Below are positions 35,386 to 43,340 of a stretch of DNA of 64,000 nucleotides, piece after piece. Below the pieces are notes generated by a model. The model was not told the origin of the DNA, did no database searches, and was given only the letters and a program-made list of their open reading frames with translations. Every line of letters starts with the position of its first letter. Within the stretch, counting starts at the first letter, position 1. The DNA lies in the NCBI RefSeq assembly GCF_014145675.1, contig NZ_JACGZW010000023.1, forward strand, positions 1 through 64,000, given 5' to 3'. This stretch comes from Amycolatopsis dendrobii. Its GTDB lineage: Bacteria > Actinomycetota > Actinomycetes > Mycobacteriales > Pseudonocardiaceae. Made by a program: the position numbers and the translations under genes.

Positions 35386-35640
35386 GGCACCCCCAGCGCC
35401 GAGTTCCGCAGCCGGTGGGCCGTGCATGACGTCATGATCCGCCACGGCGGCGCCAACCGGCTCCAGCATCCCGAGTTCGGCCCGCTGGAATTGACCTTGC
35501 AGTCCCTCGATCCGCCCCTGCCCGGCCGGGCCGTGCACGACTTGATCGCTTACCCCGCCGAACCTGGCGCCGAATCCGAGGACCGGCTCAGGCTCCTCGC
35601 GAGCTGGGCGGCCACGCGAACTCAGCCGAGCCTGGACTGA
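35386..35640 (+). pseudogene. XRE regulator remnant (MmyB-like ligand-binding domain)
   Basis: The frame reads AEFRSRWAVHDVMIRHGGA, HPEFGPLELTLQSLD, GRAVHDLIAYPAEPGAESEDRLRLLASWA and ends at a normal stop. This is the C-terminal third of an MmyB-like helix-turn-helix regulator. The HTH half is absent; the sequence begins abruptly at 35386, next to the toxin module on the other strand. Confidence 0.75.
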
Positions 35641-36443
35641 AGCTGGCGGTCGCCGTCGGCGCCGGGCTGGGCGGCGGACTCGCGGTATACGCGGACGAGG
35701 GCTTGGGCCCGGGCGAATTCGGCGGAGGTGAACGGCAGCGCGGGACGGTCCGCTTCGATGAGTTCGCCGACGCGGCCGTGCAGCAGCATGGTGGTGCCCG
35801 CCAAGCGCTCCTCCCGCACGCGGCGGCCGGGTTTCCGCTGGACCGTGCAGGACGGGCCGAGCAGCGTGCCGATCAGCTGAGCGAGATCGGCTCCCGGGGC
35901 GGCCGCCTGTCCGGCGATGGCGAGCATCCGGGTCGGGAGGTCGACGAGTTCGTGCACGTCCGCTCGCACGACCCAGACGTTGCCCCCGCCGCCGGACCGG
36001 GCCGCTTCGGCGATGTCGGCCGCGGTCGTGCCGCCCGGGGTGCGGAGGAGGAACTCGTCGACGGCGCCGTCGGGCACGGCGAGGACTTGCATGGCCGCGA
36101 TGTCGTAGCGGTGCGCGGCGAGGGTGGCGGTGAGGGCGGCCAGGCTTCCGGGCACGTCGCGGACGGTCGCGCGGAGCCGCCATTCGGTCGCGTCCGCCGG
36201 TTCGGTCGCTCGTCCCGCCCGCTGCGGCCGGTGGCTCCAGCGGTGTCGCAGGGCCGCGGAGACGATGAAGAGCCCGCCCAAAGCGAACAGCAGCGCGGGC
36301 CCGACCCGGTTGTTCGAGAGAGTGCTGACGAACAGATCGGCGATCCCGGTGGCGAAGAACAACGCCGCCAGTTCGACCAGTTCCCGGTTGACCGAACGCT
36401 TCCGGCTCTCGGCGGTCGTACGCCGCATGTCGGTTGCTCTCAT
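35622..36443 (-). CDS. Membrane-associated ACT-domain protein
   Basis: A 273-residue protein with two N-terminal helices (ELVELAALFFATGIADLFV and GPALLFALGGLFIVSAAL), then an ACT domain (EWRLRATVRDVPGSLAALTATLAAHRYDIAAMQVL) and a C-terminal region with a GNAT-irrelevant helical tail. ACT domains bind amino acids or other small ligands and usually regulate enzymes; here the fusion to membrane helices suggests a sensor. ATG 36428 is an alternative start. Confidence 0.75.
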   Translation of the reverse strand: MRATDMRRTTAESRKRSVNRELVELAALFFATGIADLFVSTLSNNRVGPALLFALGGLFIVSAALRHRWSHRPQRAGRATEPADATEWRLRATVRDVPGSLAALTATLAAHRYDIAAMQVLAVPDGAVDEFLLRTPGGTTAADIAEAARSGGGGNVWVVRADVHELVDLPTRMLAIAGQAAAPGADLAQLIGTLLGPSCTVQRKPGRRVREERLAGTTMLLHGRVGELIEADRPALPFTSAEFARAQALVRVYRESAAQPGADGDRQLQSRLG

Positions 36444-36496
36444 GCTCGCCAGCGTCGCGGTGCTCGTTTACCGTTGGCGTCACGGTCTGTCACGAT

Positions 36497-37198
36497 TCAG
36501 TTAACCGGTGGCGGCGTCCACGCCAGCCGCGGATCGGTCTGCGCGAAGCTGCCCAGCAGCTGGTCCACGCGCATCAGCACGTCCAGGTCGAGCCGGACAC
36601 CGCGGCTTTCGCGTTTTCGGTCACCTGTTCCGGCGTGCTCGCTCCCACCACCGCGGCGGCGACGGTTTCGTGCTGCAGGGTCCAGGCGAGCGCGAGCCCG
36701 GCGGGACCGCACCGTTGCCGTATTCGCCCGTCAGGACGCCTTGTGCCAGCGGGACAGCGGCGAACTGGCCGATGCCGAGGCGGTCGGACACCGAGATCAC
36801 CTGTGCCTCTTGCCTTGCCGCACGAGGTCCGACAGGGCCAGGAACCGGCGTCTTGTAGTCGAATCTCAAGAGCTGGTAGACGTTGATGTAGTCGGTGCGC
36901 AGCCGCCGCAGCGAGCCCTTCAGAGAGGCGATCACGTGTTTGCGGCTCAGCCCCGCGTCGTTGGGCCCGGGGCCTTCGGGCCAGAACACGCCGGTGCACA
37001 GGACCAGGCCGTCCCGGCGAACGCCGCGCCGAAAGCGGCTTCCGCGGTGCCGCCGTCCCGGGCCGCTGCCGTGTGGAAGGTCGTGATGCCCGCGTCCAGC
37101 GCCGCGGTGGCGCAGCCGGGGGCGCGGTGGTTTTACCAGTTGCCGTAGGCGATTTCGCTGACGGCGAGGCCGCTGGCGCCGAGCGTGCGGTAGTCCAC
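36497..37198 (-). pseudogene. Aldo/keto reductase, multiply broken
   Basis: The gene begins with GTG and DYRTLGASGLAVSEIAYGNW, then hits a TAA at 37133-37135. Later parts appear in other frames: LSRKHVIASLKGSLRRLRTDYINVYQ, VISVSDRLGIGQFAAVPLAQGVLTGEY, VTENAKAAVSG and GVRLDLDVLMRVDQLLGS. At least three frame changes and one stop make it a pseudogene of the potassium-channel-beta-like reductase group. Confidence 0.85.
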
Positions 37199-37199
37199 T

Positions 37200-37590
37200 T
37201 CAGCTTCCTCGGGCGGCTGTCTGGTCGATCCGCGCGTGCATCGCGCGGGCCTCGCGGGCGAACGTCTCCCGCACCGATTCGTGCGGCAGGATCAGGAACT
37301 CGTCCCGGGCGAGCCGCCGCACGACCGCGTCGGCGACGTCCTCCGGCTCGAGCAACGCGGTGCGGACGCCGAGCGGGCACAGCGCGCTGATCCGCACCCC
37401 GCGCGGGCGATAGGTGATCGCGAGCCATTCGGCCAGCGCGACGGCCGCGTGTTTGGTGACCGAGTACGGCGCGTCGCCCGGTACTCCGAGCAGGCCGGCG
37501 GCCGACGCGGTGAGCGGCAGGCAGCATTCGCCGCGGGCGAGCATCGAGGGCAGCACCGCCTGTGCGGCGTGGACGTGTTGCCCGTCGCGG
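37200..37590 (-). pseudogene. Short-chain dehydrogenase, C-terminal part
   Basis: The open frame contains the C-terminal two thirds of an SDR (AAQAVLPSMLARGE, PYSVTKHAAVALAEWLA with the YxxxK motif, RGVRISALCPLGVRTALLE) and a normal stop. The N-terminal cofactor-binding glycine motif is absent and the upstream sequence (37591 onward) is not related, so the gene is truncated. Confidence 0.75.
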
Positions 37591-37983
37591 ACCAGAACTG
37601 CCGCGCGAGCGCGCCGATCCCGGTCGATTTGCGCACTGGCCTCGGATTCGCGCTGACGACCGGCGGTCCGGTGACCGGAACATGCTCGGTCCCGCCGTTG
37701 ACCGGCTGTGGTGCCTTCACCGCGTATCTCAGCTCGGTTTTTCAAGGGGAGGGAAACACTTTCGCTGTCGCGTCGGCCGCGCGCTAGACCCCGGGGACTC
37801 GGGAAGCGGGGCATGGTGCTTGCCTGGAACGCCGGGTAAGCGCCATGCCTCGCTGGCATTCGCTCAGCTGCGGCCGTGCCCAGTGAGGGGTGTCAACGAA
37901 CCAACCGAACAGGGGCGGCGCGACGATCATGCCCAGCGCCGCTCCGGCGAAGTTTCGCGCACCACGAAGCAACGTACCCCGCT
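37591..37983. other. Decayed DNA with an MFS-transporter fragment
   Basis: No intact gene is seen. On the minus strand around 37870-37972 the phrase ARNFAGAALGMIVAPPLFGW resembles the last helices of an MFS permease, without the rest of the gene. Confidence 0.35.
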
Positions 37984-38004
37984 ATATATCGTCTTAGGAT
38001 ATAT
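37984..38004. promoter_or_regulatory. PadR-type palindrome
   Basis: ATATATC-N7-GATATAT, perfect 7-bp arms in otherwise GC-rich DNA, lies 8 bp before a 12-codon ORF and a membrane-protein gene. AT-rich dyads of this kind commonly precede padR-membrane protein operons in actinomycetes. It also provides -10-like sequence. Confidence 0.55.
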
Positions 38005-38011
38005 GTGGACC

Positions 38012-38050
38012 ATGGTGCGAAGCCCCCGCTCAGCGGAAGCGCGAGCATGA
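38012..38050 (+). pseudogene. 12-codon ORF, possibly a padR gene reduced to its two ends
   Basis: ATG at 38012 encodes MVRSPRSAEARA and ends in ATGA overlapping the next gene. The beginning resembles the first residues of PadR regulators and the end has the overlap normal for padR with its membrane partner, while the entire middle is missing. A natural leader ORF is the alternative. Confidence 0.35.
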
Positions 38051-38991
38051 TCGGCGCCGAGGCCCGGTACCGCGCCCTGCTGCGCGTGCTCCCGGCTTGG
38101 TATCGCGCCGATCGAGGCGACGAGATGGTCGGCACGCTGCTTGACCTGCACGGCGAGCAGGACCGCAAGGCGCTGTGGAGCGAACTGTGGGCGGTGCTCG
38201 CGCTGGGCCTGCGTACCCGGCTGGCGGCCAGGGCAGCACCCGCGCGCACGGTCGCCCTCGGCGATCTCGTGCGGCAGGTCGCGCTCCTCGGGCTGCTCTG
38301 GGACGTGCTCAGATCGGCCTGCTTCGCCACCGGCACGCTCTGGACGCTCCTCACGTTCTCCGGCCCCTACCCGGGGAACTTCCGTGCGGCGATGACGTCC
38401 GACTTGATCACGGAGCTCATCCCGCTGGCGGCCGCGCTGATTCCGCTCGTGCTGCTGGTCGACGGATGGCGCCGCCTGGCGCGGATCACCGCCGGGGCGA
38501 TCCTGGCGGTCGGCGCGATCTGGTTTCTGGCCAAGCATTCCGGCCCGGAAGCGATCGCGTACTTCGCTCCGCAGTGGATTCCCCTGGTGCTGTTGCTGGC
38601 GGCCTTCCACCGCGACGCCCCGCTGCCGCCGGCGCGGCCGTGGTGGTGGATCGTCGGGGGAAGCCTGCTCCTCGCTCCCGTCCTCGCGTTCAGGTTCGCG
38701 CTCCCGGGCGATCTCGACCGGATCACCGGGTTGTCGCCGCTCGTCTGGCTGTGCGCGCTCGCCGGAGCCGGATACCTGCTGCTCCGGCTCCGCTCCGCGC
38801 CCCGTCCGGCATGGACGCTAGCGCTGGCCCTGTGCATCGCACTGGCGGTGATCCAGAACCTGGTGCTGAAAAACGGCATCATCCCGTTCGACGCGATAGT
38901 GCTCGCGCAGGTTTGCTGCGCCGGGGCGATTGTCGTGGCATTGACCGTCGTCGGGATTCGCGACTACCGCCGTACCGTCGTGAAGGGCTGA
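38047..38991 (+). CDS. Polytopic membrane protein of a PadR-type pair
   Basis: A 314-residue protein. The N-terminus (RYRALLRVLPAWYRADRGDEMVGTLLDL) is the cytoplasmic helical region found in proteins encoded after PadR regulators in actinomycetes, followed by about eight membrane helices. Function is unknown. The start overlaps the 12-codon ORF (ATGA), so it is translationally coupled to what remains upstream. Confidence 0.8.
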   Translation: MIGAEARYRALLRVLPAWYRADRGDEMVGTLLDLHGEQDRKALWSELWAVLALGLRTRLAARAAPARTVALGDLVRQVALLGLLWDVLRSACFATGTLWTLLTFSGPYPGNFRAAMTSDLITELIPLAAALIPLVLLVDGWRRLARITAGAILAVGAIWFLAKHSGPEAIAYFAPQWIPLVLLLAAFHRDAPLPPARPWWWIVGGSLLLAPVLAFRFALPGDLDRITGLSPLVWLCALAGAGYLLLRLRSAPRPAWTLALALCIALAVIQNLVLKNGIIPFDAIVLAQVCCAGAIVVALTVVGIRDYRRTVVKG

Positions 38992-39215
38992 GCGTTCTCC
39001 TCCAGAAAATGATTCTGGCGCTGTTGGCGTATCCGCGGAAACCATTGCACAAGAGTCTGTCTCTGGGCTCCGCCGACGAGCAGAACCGGAATCCTTCCGG
39101 AGCGCGGGCGGTCACCCCGGCACCGCGATTTTCCTTGCGGGACATCGACCAGATCGACGGGCGGGTTCCGCCGGGGGCGATCGCCTGGACGAGACCGAAC
39201 CTGAGGCGTGAATCG

Positions 39216-40607
39216 TCACGCGCGATCCGGCTTCCCGTCCATCACGATCCCGCGGCCGGTGACCTCGAACGCGGTGGTGTAGGGGAGATTCGTGCTGGCC
39301 CGGGTCTTCAGCACGGTCAGCGCCCGGTCGATGCGCGCCCCGGAGCGCTGGTACTGCAAGAGGATCACGTTGTCGGACAGGTGCGAGATCCCGGTGCCGG
39401 ACAGGCCCGCCTGCCCGTACAGGTCCGGGATCTCCAAGGTGAGCAGCGTGGTGATGCCCACCTGGGCGCAGCGGCCCAGCAGCGAATGCAGGAACTCGCT
39501 GAACCGCTGGTCGTCGTCGCACGCCGCGGCGAGGTCGGTGAGGCTGTCGATGACCAGCCTGCGGGTCCGGCTGGCGGTCAGCGAGTCCAGCAGGTCGTAG
39601 AACCACTGGTCGATGTAGATGTCGTTGGGGGATTCGCAGCGCAGCGTGACGGAGTCGGACCGCGGTTCCCAGCCGAGGCTGCGGACGGCCCGGTTGAGCT
39701 GGAGCGAGTTCTCCTGCAGCGTCGTGAAAGTGCTGTGCTGGCCCAGCTCCACGCCGTGGTAGGCGAAGTGCAGGCCGATGACCGTCTTCCCGGAGCCGGG
39801 CGGCCCGGCCACGATGGTGCTCGAACCGGGCCAGAATCCGCCGCCCAGCATGGCGTCGAGGCCGGGGATGCCCGAACTCGCCCGTGCGGTGGCCGCCGGG
39901 TCGACCGTGCCCTCGCCGACGGCCGGATCGCTGAGCCGGGGGAACGCGTCCAGCCCGTTCTCGGAAATGCGGTAGGTGTGCCAGCCGGGCAGGAAGGTGC
40001 TGCCGCGCAGCTTGAGCACCTGCAGCGCGCGGTTGGTGCGCTGGCCGCTGGCCTGCGTGGACAGCGCGATGGTGGCGTCGGCGATGGTGAACTCGGCCGA
40101 CGACGCGAGTTCGGCGCTGTCGTATTCGGCCAGCCACAGGGTGCTGGTCGCCAGCGCGCTGAGCCGTCCGGCCAATTCGTAGAGGAAGCGCGTGTAGGCG
40201 GCCTGGTCCTGGGAGCCGTAGCGCAGGGCTTTGATGCTGTCCACGACCAGGATGCCGCACCGGGTGCGGGTCGCGATCTCGGTGAGCCGGGCGAGACCGG
40301 CGTTCAGCCCGCCCTCGGTCACCACGTCGCCGAGGTCCTCGAACAGCACCGACGTCCCGATCCGGTCCGGCGCGCAGAACTCGAGGCCGTCCAGGAACTG
40401 GGTGATCTTCGTGAGCGGTTCGGTGAGGGTGCTGAAGTAGACCACCGGGCGGGCGGGGTCGGCGTTGGCGAACGCGTACTGCTGGGCCAGCACGGTCTTG
40501 CCGGACCCGGGAGCTCCCGCCAGCAGGGTGATCGACGGGTCGATCAGCCCGCCGCCCAGTATCGCGTCCAGCCGTTCGCATCCGCTGGCCAATCGCTGTT
40601 TCGTCAC
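39216..40607 (-). CDS. KaiC-like double-RecA ATPase
   Basis: A 463-residue protein with two RecA/KaiC domains. Walker A motifs are GAPGSGKT (residues 31-38) and GPPGSGKT (268-275); Walker B strands are GILVVDSIKAL and RLVIDSLTDL. The second domain ends ISHLSDNVILLQYQ, aligning by eye with the KaiC phosphosite loop: Ser is kept at the S431 position, but the T432 position appears to be His. Cyanobacterial KaiC is a clock ATPase; actinobacterial homologues are signalling ATPases of unknown function. The GTG at 40607 follows GGGAGAG and overlaps the stop of the upstream receiver protein, so it is the third gene of an operon. Confidence 0.88.
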   Translation of the reverse strand: MTKQRLASGCERLDAILGGGLIDPSITLLAGAPGSGKTVLAQQYAFANADPARPVVYFSTLTEPLTKITQFLDGLEFCAPDRIGTSVLFEDLGDVVTEGGLNAGLARLTEIATRTRCGILVVDSIKALRYGSQDQAAYTRFLYELAGRLSALATSTLWLAEYDSAELASSAEFTIADATIALSTQASGQRTNRALQVLKLRGSTFLPGWHTYRISENGLDAFPRLSDPAVGEGTVDPAATARASSGIPGLDAMLGGGFWPGSSTIVAGPPGSGKTVIGLHFAYHGVELGQHSTFTTLQENSLQLNRAVRSLGWEPRSDSVTLRCESPNDIYIDQWFYDLLDSLTASRTRRLVIDSLTDLAAACDDDQRFSEFLHSLLGRCAQVGITTLLTLEIPDLYGQAGLSGTGISHLSDNVILLQYQRSGARIDRALTVLKTRASTNLPYTTAFEVTGRGIVMDGKPDRA

Positions 40608-41662
40608 GCGACTCTCCCGGCCGCGGGGTGCAGATCGCGGACCATGGCCAGCACCTGCGACGGGTGCACCGGTTTGGGCAGCACCCGGGCGGCGGCCGGC
40701 GGACTCTGCCGCACCGCCGACGGCGAAATCACGATCAGCTGGGTGCCCGGTCCCTCGGCGAGGGCCCGGATCAGGTCGCCCGCGCCCGCGGCGGTCTGGT
40801 CGATGATCGCCAGCGGCGGCGGGAGCGAGTTCAGCACCGCAGCCGCGGAAACGGTTGCGGTGACGTCGAATCCGGCGGCGCGCAGCGCGTCCGACAAACA
40901 GCTGACGGTGAAGCGGTCCGGGTCCACCACCAGGATCCGCGTGTCGTGGCCGGGACCGGCGAACTCGTCCGCGCCGCCGTCCGCCGCGTGCTCGGCGCTG
41001 CGCACGAGCGGCTGGGCCAGGTCCCGCGCGTGCGCGCGCAGCATGGCCTCCGCCGAGGGGAGGTCCACGCCGTGGCGGGCGGCGAGCATTCCGGTGGCCT
41101 GCCAGACCTCGATCTGGTCCTGCTGCGCGGTGTGCCGGGTCAGCCGCACGGCGGTGGAGGGCAGATCGTCGGCGACGGCGTCGGCCAGCAGGACCGTCGC
41201 GGCGATCCCGGCGCAGCCTCGCACGACGGCGATCTCGTCGGCGGACAGCGTCCGGTGCGCGCGGCTGACCAGCACGACGGTGCCGACGAGCGCGTCGAAC
41301 GCCTCCATCGGGACTGTCTGCACCGCGGTGATGCCGTGCTCGACGGCGAGCCGCGCCAGTCCCGGCCGCTGGGCGGCCTGACCGACGAGGTCGGCGTAAC
41401 CGGTCGCTTCCCCGGGCGTCGCGCACACGTCCTCGTCAGCGCGGAAAGCGAGGAAATCGTCGGCCAGCGGCCAGTCTGTCCCGGCGAGGGCGACGCCGCG
41501 GCCGCGGTCGTCAGGCAGCAGCACGATCGCCGCGTCCACGCCGGGCAAGCGCGTGCAGACGCGGGTGAGCAGATACGCGGCGTCGAGTCCGGTCCGCCGG
41601 CCGGTCACCGCCCGAGCCGTCTCCAGCAGCAGCGAAGCCCACTCGCCGTTCAGCGTGTTCAT
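40604..41662 (-). CDS. GAF-ANTAR protein with C-terminal receiver domain
   Basis: A 352-residue signalling protein. The N-terminal half is a GAF domain (LARLAVEHGITAVQTVPMEAFDALVGTVVLVSR). The middle carries an ANTAR RNA-binding domain (QIEVWQATGMLAARHGVDLPSAEAMLRAHARDLAQPL). The C-terminus is a response-regulator-like receiver (TRILVVDPDRFTVSCLSDAL; LAIIDQT with the candidate phospho-Asp; RVLPKPVHPSQVLAMV with the conserved Lys-Pro). The order GAF-ANTAR-REC is the reverse of the usual REC-ANTAR. The ATG at 41662 overlaps the previous gene's stop, and its own stop overlaps the KaiC-like start. Confidence 0.85.
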   Translation of the reverse strand: MNTLNGEWASLLLETARAVTGRRTGLDAAYLLTRVCTRLPGVDAAIVLLPDDRGRGVALAGTDWPLADDFLAFRADEDVCATPGEATGYADLVGQAAQRPGLARLAVEHGITAVQTVPMEAFDALVGTVVLVSRAHRTLSADEIAVVRGCAGIAATVLLADAVADDLPSTAVRLTRHTAQQDQIEVWQATGMLAARHGVDLPSAEAMLRAHARDLAQPLVRSAEHAADGGADEFAGPGHDTRILVVDPDRFTVSCLSDALRAAGFDVTATVSAAAVLNSLPPPLAIIDQTAAGAGDLIRALAEGPGTQLIVISPSAVRQSPPAAARVLPKPVHPSQVLAMVRDLHPAAGRVA

Positions 41663-42474
41663 TCCGGGTGCCTCCCGCTTTCGCCGCCATGGCTTTCGTC
41701 GCCGCGGTCGTCCGCGTCGTTTTTGTCGCGGTCGTCGTCGTGCTGCCACGACGGATGGTCAGGAGGCAGGCGCAGTACGCCCGCGACCACGTCGTCGGCC
41801 ACTTCGGACAGCCGCCTGCCGCTGACGTACGCGTAGGCCCGCAACCGCAGCGAGGCTTCCGCGACCGGGCAGCCCAGCTGGGCCGCGGCCATTCCCGTGG
41901 CGGAGTGCACGGTGCGCCAGCGGCGGTAGAGCCGCTCGTCGACGATCGCCTCCGCCTCGCCCGACGCCGTGAGGGCCACCCTCGCGAGCAGGTGGCCGGT
42001 CACGACCTGGACCATCGTGAGCGCCAGGTCCAGTTCGCCGTCGGTCAGGGAATGCGGGGACTCGCGGTAGATCTCCAGCACCCCCAGCGACGCCGCCCCG
42101 GTGGCGAGCGGGAACGCGAACACCGCGCGCAGCCCCTCCTCGACCACGGCGGGCGCGAACAGCGGCCACTGCCGGAACCGCCGCGGCTCGTCCAGCTCCG
42201 CGGACAGCACCGCGAACCGGCGCCGCAGCGCCGTCAGCCCGGGACCTTCTCCCACGGTGATCTGGAGTTCTAGCACGCGCTCGGCACGCGGATCGGTGGC
42301 GTAGGCGGGCTCGCCGAGACCGAACCGCTCCTTCAGCCGCACTCCGACGCCGTCGGCCGCCAGCACCTCCTGGCACACCTGGACCACGTGCCGCAGCGCC
42401 ACCGGGGAACCCTCGGCCAGCGCACGGGCCCGGATCGCCTCGTAGATCCTGGCCAGCTCCTGCTCGATCACCAC
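41659..42474 (-). CDS. GAF- and ANTAR-domain protein
   Basis: A 271-residue protein: GAF domain (VQVCQEVLAADGVGVRLKER, EGLRAVFAFPLATGAASLGVLEIYRE) followed by an ANTAR domain (YRRWRTVHSATGMAAAQLGCPVAEASLRLRAYAYVSGRRLSEVADDVV). ANTAR domains bind RNA hairpins and prevent termination. The tail is very acidic and His/Asp-rich. First gene of the three-gene operon, with ATGA overlap to the next gene. The upstream 190 bp are not assigned. Confidence 0.88.
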   Translation of the reverse strand: MVIEQELARIYEAIRARALAEGSPVALRHVVQVCQEVLAADGVGVRLKERFGLGEPAYATDPRAERVLELQITVGEGPGLTALRRRFAVLSAELDEPRRFRQWPLFAPAVVEEGLRAVFAFPLATGAASLGVLEIYRESPHSLTDGELDLALTMVQVVTGHLLARVALTASGEAEAIVDERLYRRWRTVHSATGMAAAQLGCPVAEASLRLRAYAYVSGRRLSEVADDVVAGVLRLPPDHPSWQHDDDRDKNDADDRGDESHGGESGRHPE

Positions 42475-42664
42475 AGTCCGCGCCTCTCCGTCCGGAGGAC
42501 TGCACGAACCGCGACGTTAGAACCGGCCGTCCAACGTGGCCAGAGCAACAAGGCTCTAGTGGCGGAGGATTCCGGCCCTGTGCGCCGTCCGCCGCGCCGG
42601 GCGGACGCGCCGGGCCGCTCGCCGTCCGGCGGCGGCATCGCGCACGGTTTCGCGAGGGTGTTCG

Positions 42665-43240
42665 CTACCGGTTTGCGGGCTGCCTTGCCGCAGCGGGGAA
42701 TTCGCCGCGTTCGACCTGGCCCGCCACGCGCTGCCAGAATTCCAGCGCGGCGTGCTCCATGCCCAGCCCCAGTTCCAGGGTGACCATGCGGTTCGCCACG
42801 TCGTGGACCTCGCCGAAGCGGTCTTTCATGTCCTGGTATTCGGCGATGCGGCGTTCGTGCTGCTCGATTTGGCTCGCTGCCAGGCGTGCGACGTCGGGCA
42901 GTTCGCCCAGTTCGTTGAAGAACAGCTTGATCTCCGCGACGTCTCGCAGTTCGAAATGCTCGTGCACCGGTTCGGCCAGCCAGCCGCGGAGCGCGGCCGA
43001 TCCCTCTTCGGTGATCGTGTACAGCTTGCGCCTGCGTCCGTGCTGTTCCTCGTGCACGTCGAGCAGGCCCGCGTCCTCCAGCCGTTTCGGCTCCGAATAC
43101 AGCTGCGCGTGCGGGAACGTCCAGAAATAGCCGATCGACCGGCCGACCGCGCGCTTGAGGTCGTAGGGGGTCGACGCGCCGCGCAGCGCGATCATGCCCA
43201 GCACGACGTACGAGGTCGTGGACAACCGCACGCTTGACAT
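42665..43240 (-). CDS. PadR-family transcriptional regulator
   Basis: A 191-residue regulator with PadR winged helix (LSTTSYVVLGMIALRGASTPYDLKRAV, FWTFPHAQLYSEPKRLEDAGLLDV) and a C-terminal dimerisation domain rich in helices (Vir_act_alpha_C-like). The ATG at 43240 gives the canonical beginning; upstream in-frame codons cover the operator. It is divergent from the catabolic operon, with tandem TCTGAAACAGA dyads between, so it is expected to repress the operon until the substrate or its CoA ester binds. Confidence 0.9.
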   Translation of the reverse strand: MSSVRLSTTSYVVLGMIALRGASTPYDLKRAVGRSIGYFWTFPHAQLYSEPKRLEDAGLLDVHEEQHGRRRKLYTITEEGSAALRGWLAEPVHEHFELRDVAEIKLFFNELGELPDVARLAASQIEQHERRIAEYQDMKDRFGEVHDVANRMVTLELGLGMEHAALEFWQRVAGQVERGEFPAAARQPANR

Positions 43241-43269
43241 GCCCCGAAGGCTACCGTACGGTCCTGACC

Positions 43270-43296
43270 GTCTGAAACAGATGGTCTGAAACAGAT
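43270..43296. promoter_or_regulatory. Tandem operator for the PadR regulator
   Basis: GTCTGAAACAGAT occurs twice with a 14-bp period (43270-43282 and 43284-43296). Each copy contains the small dyad TCTG-AAA-CAGA. They lie between the divergent padR and ligase starts, just upstream of the operon's first gene. Confidence 0.75.
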
Positions 43297-43340
43297 CATT
43301 GCGGAGATCTTCCGCCCCGGACTGCGGCAACGGAGCACTG

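Noticed and set aside
38012-38050. Calling the 12-codon ORF a definite regulatory leader
   Set aside because: The retained PadR-like start and overlap fit a deletion equally well, so no firm leader claim is made.
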